Assembly: GCA_964584415.1 (NCBI GenBank)
Contig: CAZOZX010000035.1
Coordinates: 1-20,450 of the forward strand
Reading direction: 5' to 3'
From: PHAA01 sp964584415
GTDB lineage: Bacteria > Bacillota > Syntrophomonadia > Syntrophomonadales > Syntrophomonadaceae
DNA length: 20,450 bases
The notes under the pieces are model-generated. The model worked only from the letters and a program-made list of their open reading frames with translations. It was not told where the DNA came from and ran no database searches. The translations under genes and the position numbers were made by a program. Of the stretch, positions 15,204-20,450 are shown in pieces (the first letter of the stretch is position 1; every line of letters begins with the position of its first letter).

Positions 15204-15860
15204 GTGTTAGAGTTTGCTTTAAGGGTTGCAGGGATGTATTTCCTGGCCTTGATCATGATTCGCCTCCTCGGAAAAAGGGCTCTGGGTGAACTGGGGCCTT
15301 TTGATTTTGTAGTTATGACTGGCGTGGGCGACACAGTAATATCAACTGCTCTGGATCGTAGTATACCCTATTACGAAGGGATAATAGTTTTAATTACCCT
15401 GGCCGTTTTAGAATACTTTATGGGTTATGTTGGACTGAAAAACGGGCGATTATCGAATCTGATAACCGGTATGCCTGTGGTTCTTATTGACGGCGGCAAA
15501 ATAATAAAAAAAAATTTGGCCCGGGAGAAATTTAATATAGATGACTTAATGCAGGAACTCCGGCGACAAGGCATAAGAAACATTCATGATGTTGATAAAG
15601 GAATCCTTGAATCATGCGGGGGATTCAGCGTAATTCTTAAACCGGAGAAGGAGGCTGTATCTAAAGAAGATTTTGGAATCCCGGTTACTTCGGACAGTAA
15701 TATTAGGACCACCGATCAATTAAGCAGAGCGGAAATATTTGCCCGGATGGATCAAACCGGCGATAAGATTAAGGACCTCAATCTATCTGATCGTATTAAG
15801 AATATTGAAATACAGCTGCAGAGAATCACCAACTACATCGAAAAACAGGAACACCCCTAA
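15204..15860 (+). CDS. YetF/DUF421-family membrane protein
   Basis: A protein of 218 residues with a GTG start 7 bases after AAGGGGG. Hydrophobic segments at about 4-22, 30-45 and 53-75 are followed by a soluble part. The family hallmarks are RLLGKRALGELGPFDFV near the N-terminus and MPVVLIDGGKI after the membrane region, leading into the two small YetF beta domains (LARE.FNIDDLMQELRRQGI; GGFSVILKPEKE). The last 40 residues are charged and helical, probably a coiled coil. Proteins of this family are widespread in spore formers, and their role is not well established. It lies between polX (48 bases upstream) and the U32 gene. Confidence 0.88.
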   Translation: MLEFALRVAGMYFLALIMIRLLGKRALGELGPFDFVVMTGVGDTVISTALDRSIPYYEGIIVLITLAVLEYFMGYVGLKNGRLSNLITGMPVVLIDGGKIIKKNLAREKFNIDDLMQELRRQGIRNIHDVDKGILESCGGFSVILKPEKEAVSKEDFGIPVTSDSNIRTTDQLSRAEIFARMDQTGDKIKDLNLSDRIKNIEIQLQRITNYIEKQEHP

Positions 15861-15876
15861 TCTGCATATCCCCATA

Positions 15877-15885
15877 TGTTATAAT
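15877..15885 (+). promoter_or_regulatory. Extended -10 promoter before the U32 gene
   Basis: TGTTATAAT, an extended -10, lies about 54 bases upstream of the ATG at 15939 and just after the YetF-type stop codon. A -35 is not apparent. It would allow the U32-mutS2 pair to be expressed apart from zapA-polX. Confidence 0.5.
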
Positions 15886-15938
15886 TGAAAACGCTTAAAA
15901 CGTGTGAAGCGGGTAGGAAAGAGAGTTGACATTTACCA

Positions 15939-18410
15939 ATGGAGTTGTTGGCGCCGGCCGGCAATTGGGATGCCTTTAAAGCAGCCATAAATAATGGAGC
16001 AGATGCGGTCTATATTGGCGGCAAGCAATATAGTGCCCGTCAGTCCGCGGGTAATTTTGACCTGCTGGAGATTGAAAAGGCTATCCTTTATGCCCGTTTG
16101 CGCAATCGCAAGGTTTATGTGACTGTCAACACTCTTATCGATAACATGGAATTTGAACCTGTTCTGGATTATCTCTATCAACTATCTGGAATTGGAGCAG
16201 ATGCAATCATAATGCAGGATATGGGTCTATTACATGCAGCCCGGACGATTTTGCCGGAAGTAAAAATCCATGCCAGTACCCAGATGACTGTTCATAATCA
16301 GTCCGGGGCTGAACTCCTCCAGAAAATAGGTGTAGAAAGGATTGTACTAGCGCGGGAATTGACCGCCGCGGAAATAGACATAATCCATCATGCACTCCCC
16401 AATATGCAATTGGAAGTCTTTATACATGGGGCACTTTGCTACAGCTATTCGGGGCAATGTTTGCTAAGCAGTATAATAGGGGGACGAAGCGGTAACCGGG
16501 GCAGGTGTGCCCAACCCTGCCGATTACCTTATGATCTTTATCGCGACGGTGATAAGGTAAATCTTCCCGGACTGGGCAGATACCTGTTAAGTCCAGCTGA
16601 TCTTTGCCTGATTGATCACCTGCCGAGATTGGAGGCAATTGGGGTATCATCACTTAAAATCGAAGGTCGGATGCGCCGGGCCGAATATGTGGCGGTGGTT
16701 ACCAGGATTTATCGGGAGGTTTTGGATCAGCTTCAACAGAATCCAGGATATTTGCCTGAAGCCGAAACTAAAGAACGCTTGCGTAAAATATTCAACCGGA
16801 ATTTTACTGCTGGTTACTTTAGCATGGATGATCAGTTCATGAGCACCATATCTCCGAAAAACATGGGGATCATGGTAGGCCGGGTAGAGAAGCAAACCAA
16901 ACCTTCTTTCGTCCGAATAAAATTAAATGATTCAGTGAGCGAAGGGGATGGATTAGCGATATGGACCGGGCCCGATAGGGTGGAAGCCTTGACTGTCGGG
17001 GAAATGAAGATAGATGGGAAAAAAGTAGGCCAGGCTTGCGCTGGACAGATCATAGAAATCAAACACGAAGGTCGAGTGCAGTTTTCTAATCTGGTTTTCA
17101 AAACTCATGATAAACAGGTGTTAGGTGAGGCTCAGCGAAGCTATGGGGATGTAAGCACTCAGGATATTCCGGTTGACGCTGAGGTGATATTAGCCGATGG
17201 GGAAAAGCTTCGTTTAATTTTACAGAGCCAAGGCAGACAGGTTGAGGCAACAACTACCCACTCTCTGAAATTAGCTGACAAGCAGCCACTAAATGAAGAA
17301 ATACTCCGGCAAAAAATTGGCAGACTTGGCAACACGCCTTTCTTTCTCGACAATCTTACAATGAGCGGGGATCGTAATCTGATGATTCCGCTAAGTGACC
17401 TCAATGATGTCCGCCGCCGGGCTATTGGCGATTTGGAGAATTCAATATTATTAGGTTCATCAATACTAGAGACATATGATGATTTTCAGCATGCCAAACA
17501 GCACTTTCTATGTGATTATACGCAGCCCGCTAGTCCAAGCCAACCCTTGCTCACGGTTACGGTATCGACTATAGAACAAGCCATAAAAGCCTGTGAAAAT
17601 GGGGCGGATCGCATTTATATCGCTCTAGATGGACTATGCACTGGCAAAAGGGTGAATATGATCGAATTAAAAAAAGCAGGAGCCGAGATGGCAATAGAAC
17701 CAGATCGGCTAATCCCCATGCTGCCCAGAATTCATAAGCCCCTGGAACATTTTGATTATCGAAAACGGGTAGCTACAGGAGTTAATAGTATTATGATATC
17801 CAGTTGGGCAGATGTAGAGTGGGCATTGGAATGTGATTTCAGTGTGACTACCGATTATAATATGAATGTGTTTAACCAGTATACGCATCGCTATTTAACT
17901 TCCCGAGGTGTTGAGATGGTGTGTTTATCACCAGAGCTGACTATGAAGCAATTGGCTCAATATCCGGATTTAAGCCAGGTTGAACTGGTTGTGCACGGTG
18001 AACTAATTATTATGCTGTCCCAATATTGCATACTGGGACAAACCCGTACGCCAGGCAAACATGGATGTACAAATCCCTGCCGGCAAGGGAGTTATAGCCT
18101 GGGAGACAGACGAGGGTACAGCTTTCCAATAGAGACCGATAGTGATTGTCATCTCTATTTGTTTAACTCTCGTATTCTTTGTATGATGGAAGACCTCAGA
18201 CGCATAATGGCTTTGAAACCTGCTGCGCTGAGAATAGAAGCCCGTAGGTCAGGTTTAGAGGAAATAGGATTTGTTGTGAGCACTTACCGGGAAGTGATTG
18301 ATTCATTGATATCGGGACATCACACTGATTTGCGAAAATACCATCAGCAATTGCAGGATGCCGTCCCTAATCCGTTTACTAAGGGCCATTATTATCGCGG
18401 GGTGTTATAG
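15939..18410 (+). CDS. U32-family protein (peptidase U32 / RlhA-TrhP type RNA hydroxylase), two-module form
   Basis: A protein of 823 residues. An in-frame stop just upstream makes the ATG at 15939 the first usable start; the Shine-Dalgarno is modest (GGAAAGAGAG, about 13 bases away). The N-terminus MELLAPAGNWDAFKAAINNG is typical U32, with a TIM-barrel-like repeat. Four cysteines in GALCYSYSGQC (Cys167, Cys174) and GRCAQPC (Cys190, Cys194) match the iron-sulfur set of U32 tRNA/rRNA hydroxylases. The middle part (about 370-510) resembles the DUF3656 region of E. coli RlhA. A second U32-like half follows, with Cys697, Cys710, Cys714 (GCTNPC) and Cys737. Annotated family members were once called collagenase-like peptidases; characterised ones (RlhA, TrhP) hydroxylate cytidine or uridine in RNA. 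Its stop is 2 bases before mutS2. Confidence 0.9.
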   Translation: MELLAPAGNWDAFKAAINNGADAVYIGGKQYSARQSAGNFDLLEIEKAILYARLRNRKVYVTVNTLIDNMEFEPVLDYLYQLSGIGADAIIMQDMGLLHAARTILPEVKIHASTQMTVHNQSGAELLQKIGVERIVLARELTAAEIDIIHHALPNMQLEVFIHGALCYSYSGQCLLSSIIGGRSGNRGRCAQPCRLPYDLYRDGDKVNLPGLGRYLLSPADLCLIDHLPRLEAIGVSSLKIEGRMRRAEYVAVVTRIYREVLDQLQQNPGYLPEAETKERLRKIFNRNFTAGYFSMDDQFMSTISPKNMGIMVGRVEKQTKPSFVRIKLNDSVSEGDGLAIWTGPDRVEALTVGEMKIDGKKVGQACAGQIIEIKHEGRVQFSNLVFKTHDKQVLGEAQRSYGDVSTQDIPVDAEVILADGEKLRLILQSQGRQVEATTTHSLKLADKQPLNEEILRQKIGRLGNTPFFLDNLTMSGDRNLMIPLSDLNDVRRRAIGDLENSILLGSSILETYDDFQHAKQHFLCDYTQPASPSQPLLTVTVSTIEQAIKACENGADRIYIALDGLCTGKRVNMIELKKAGAEMAIEPDRLIPMLPRIHKPLEHFDYRKRVATGVNSIMISSWADVEWALECDFSVTTDYNMNVFNQYTHRYLTSRGVEMVCLSPELTMKQLAQYPDLSQVELVVHGELIIMLSQYCILGQTRTPGKHGCTNPCRQGSYSLGDRRGYSFPIETDSDCHLYLFNSRILCMMEDLRRIMALKPAALRIEARRSGLEEIGFVVSTYREVIDSLISGHHTDLRKYHQQLQDAVPNPFTKGHYYRGVL

Positions 18411-18412
18411 AA

Positions 18413-20450
18413 ATGGAAAAAGCAACACTGGAAAAGCTTGAATTTGATAAAATACAGCAACAATTGGCCTCAAGGGCGTATACGGATGGGGGAAGGTTAT
18501 TAGCCCTCGAACTGCAGCCGCTAATAAGAATTGATGACGTTAAAGCGAGGCTGGATGAGACCAGCGAAGCCATGGAGGTAATACGTTTTGGTGAACCAGC
18601 CTTTTTGACTCTAGTTAAACCAGTGGCCAGTCAATTGATCAAATGCAGCATAGCCGGCATCCTTACCGGCTCAGAGTTATTAGACGTTTACTACCTTGTG
18701 CGGGCATCACGGTTGGCAGTAAAATACATTGCCGGTTCCAAAGGCCCCAGGCTGCAAGCGGTTGCTGGACAAATCGCAAATTATCCTGATTTAGAAAAAC
18801 AAATTCAAGCGGCTATCGATGAAGATGGAAATATTCGCGACGATGCCTCTTCTGAACTTAAAAGCATACGAAGACAGATTGAGGCCTCTCGTTACCGGAT
18901 TAGGGATTACCTGCAGAGTTTCATTCGTTCTGGAAACAATCAGTCATTGCTGCAGGATGCTTTAATCACCGAGCGGGCTGGTCGTTATGTAGTACCGGTA
19001 AAGCAAGAATACCGCCATGAAGTAAAAGGAATAGTACACGATGAATCAGCCAGCGGAGCTACTTTATTTATTGAGCCATTGGCAGTTGTTGAGCTGAATA
19101 ACAAAATCCGCAGCCTACAGATTGAAGAAAAAAGGGAAGAAGAACGCATTTTACGGCTTCTTAGTTCATCAGTTGCCACGGTTAGTACTGATTTGGGCCG
19201 GAATTACGAGCTATTGAGCCAACTGGATCTATTATTCGCTAAGGCTTTTTTAGCCTATGACATGGATGCATTTCGCCCCGAGGTCAATGATCAGGGGCGA
19301 TTGGAAATCAGTCGGGCCAAGCATCCGCTGTTGGGCGACAAAGCGGTACCGATAAATGTTAACCTGGGCAACAATTTTGATGTACTGGTGATAACAGGTC
19401 CTAATACTGGCGGCAAAACGGTGGTATTAAAAACAATCGGACTGTTGACATTAATGGCTATGAGCGGACTCTATATACCTGCCCGGGAGAAAAGCCTTAT
19501 ATCGATTTTTCAAAAGATCTTTGCGGATATTGGCGACGAACAGAGTATAGAACAATCGCTAAGTACATTTTCTTCCCATATGAAAAATATAGTTCATATT
19601 TTAGGAGAGGCTAATGATCATACCCTGGTACTGTTGGATGAACTGGGAGCGGGCACAGATCCAGTAGAAGGAGCAGCACTGGCAAGGGCAATATTAAGTG
19701 ACTTAAAAGAAAAGAATTCAAGAGTGGTTGTTACTACTCACCAGAGCGAATTAAAGACTTTTGCATATCAAAATGACCGGGTAGAAAATGCATGTGTCGA
19801 ATTTGACCCGTTCACCTTGGTTCCAACTTACGAGTTGACAATTGGCACACCGGGCCAGAGTAACGCTTTTGAAATTGCATCCCGGCTTGGTTTAAAGACA
19901 TCCTTGGTTAACAAAGCCAAAGAATTTGTACCTGAGCGTGATGTTGAAATCAGCAACATGATCAGACAATTGAAAGAAAGCCGTTATATGTTTGAAACCG
20001 GTAACCGTGAATTAGAAACGGCCCGGCAGCAATTGCATAAAGACACTCAAGCCCTAGAAAAAGAGAGGGGCAATTTTTACTTGGAACGAGATGCAATTTG
20101 GGAAAAAGCAAAACAGGAAGCTGACCAATACGTTCGCCAAATGAAGCGAGAGGCAAATGAAGCTATCGATGAACTGAAGCTGCTGATTAAGCAAAAGGAG
20201 AAACCACCCAAATGGCATGAGTTGGATGAGAAAAGCCGCAAAATAAAGAATATGTCAGGGCATATTCCAAATCAGGATAACAAACCGGGGGATGACGACA
20301 TAGGTCCGGGAGACTTTGTACTGGTACGCAGCGTAAATCAGTCAGGTCAGGTTTTGGAGGGCCCTAATACTCAGGGAGAAGTTGTGGTGCAAATCGGCAG
20401 TATTAAGCTGACCGTACAAAAAGAGCAGCTTCTTCGTGCCGCATCCGGCA
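18413..20450 (+). CDS. mutS2: MutS2 ATPase/endonuclease, 3' end cut by the window
   Basis: The frame is open from the ATG at 18413 to the right edge (679 complete codons, no stop). The start MEKATLEKLEFDKI is the usual MutS2 N-terminus and lies 2 bases after the U32 stop, with GGGGTG upstream. The core region (ERAGRYVVPVKQEYR, DESASGATLFIEP) is followed by Walker A GPNTGGKT (329-336), an STFSSH signature near 385 and Walker B LLDELGAGTDP (Asp409-Glu410). After the ATPase comes a long charged coiled coil (about 510-610) and the start of the KOW-like region (PGDFVLV). The C-terminal Smr nuclease domain should lie beyond the window. MutS2 acts on branched DNA and on collided ribosomes in Firmicutes. 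No internal damage is seen. Confidence 0.95.
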   Translation, partial: MEKATLEKLEFDKIQQQLASRAYTDGGRLLALELQPLIRIDDVKARLDETSEAMEVIRFGEPAFLTLVKPVASQLIKCSIAGILTGSELLDVYYLVRASRLAVKYIAGSKGPRLQAVAGQIANYPDLEKQIQAAIDEDGNIRDDASSELKSIRRQIEASRYRIRDYLQSFIRSGNNQSLLQDALITERAGRYVVPVKQEYRHEVKGIVHDESASGATLFIEPLAVVELNNKIRSLQIEEKREEERILRLLSSSVATVSTDLGRNYELLSQLDLLFAKAFLAYDMDAFRPEVNDQGRLEISRAKHPLLGDKAVPINVNLGNNFDVLVITGPNTGGKTVVLKTIGLLTLMAMSGLYIPAREKSLISIFQKIFADIGDEQSIEQSLSTFSSHMKNIVHILGEANDHTLVLLDELGAGTDPVEGAALARAILSDLKEKNSRVVVTTHQSELKTFAYQNDRVENACVEFDPFTLVPTYELTIGTPGQSNAFEIASRLGLKTSLVNKAKEFVPERDVEISNMIRQLKESRYMFETGNRELETARQQLHKDTQALEKERGNFYLERDAIWEKAKQEADQYVRQMKREANEAIDELKLLIKQKEKPPKWHELDEKSRKIKNMSGHIPNQDNKPGDDDIGPGDFVLVRSVNQSGQVLEGPNTQGEVVVQIGSIKLTVQKEQLLRAASG

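Overview
The window reads as a chromosomal segment of a low-to-mid GC Gram-positive anaerobe of the clostridial type. Shine-Dalgarno sequences are strong (AAGGAGG, GAGGGGAG), GTG and TTG starts are used beside ATG, and the block zapA-polX-YetF-type protein-U32-mutS2 is arranged as in Firmicutes. An aldehyde:ferredoxin oxidoreductase (AOR) family gene grouped with [4Fe-4S] proteins and a flavoprotein points to a strict anaerobe. The overall feel is Syntrophomonas-like (syntrophic, fatty-acid oxidising), but that placement is inference from gene content only. I see no insertion sequence, phage gene, CRISPR array, tRNA or rRNA, and no gene-free stretch longer than about 205 bases.

Layout. (1) 1-2786, + strand: a possible tail of an upstream gene, a hairpin that looks like its terminator but also buries the next ribosome binding site, a membrane-anchored protein of unknown function, then a nucleoside-kinase-like protein with a tRNA-synthetase-like N-terminus. 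(2) 2811-7025, - strand: a polyphosphate operon transcribed as a Ppx/GppA-HD paralog with a damaged phosphate-binding motif, then ppk1, then a SixA-type phosphohistidine phosphatase. (3) 7026-7211: a divergent promoter region, followed on the + strand by a second Ppx/GppA-HD protein with intact motifs (7212-8714). (4) 8920-13070, + strand: a tight redox operon of AOR-family catalytic subunit, four-cluster ferredoxin, FAD/NAD(P)H oxidoreductase and a second four-cluster ferredoxin. (5) 13194 to the right edge, + strand: zapA, polX, a YetF/DUF421 membrane protein, a double-module U32 protein and mutS2. The mutS2 gene is cut by the window edge.

How the genes fit together. The polyphosphate block holds one synthesising enzyme (Ppk1), one conventional exopolyphosphatase/pppGppase candidate, one degenerate paralog that may sense or regulate rather than hydrolyse, and a phosphohistidine phosphatase beside a kinase that works through a phosphohistidine. 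The redox block has the parts for a multi-subunit AOR that exchanges electrons between an aldehyde/acid couple (or another AOR-family substrate), ferredoxin-like Fe-S wires and a nicotinamide nucleotide through FAD. It resembles the AorABC type, with an additional ferredoxin subunit. Four promoters carry an extended -10 (TGnTATAAT) and lack a good -35, a shared promoter style in this segment.

Most notable observations: the degenerate Ppx paralog inside the ppk operon, the AOR operon with two ferredoxin paralogs flanking a Cys43-bearing flavoprotein, a PolX whose third catalytic carboxylate is Glu rather than Asp, and the sequestered Shine-Dalgarno in front of the unknown membrane protein.
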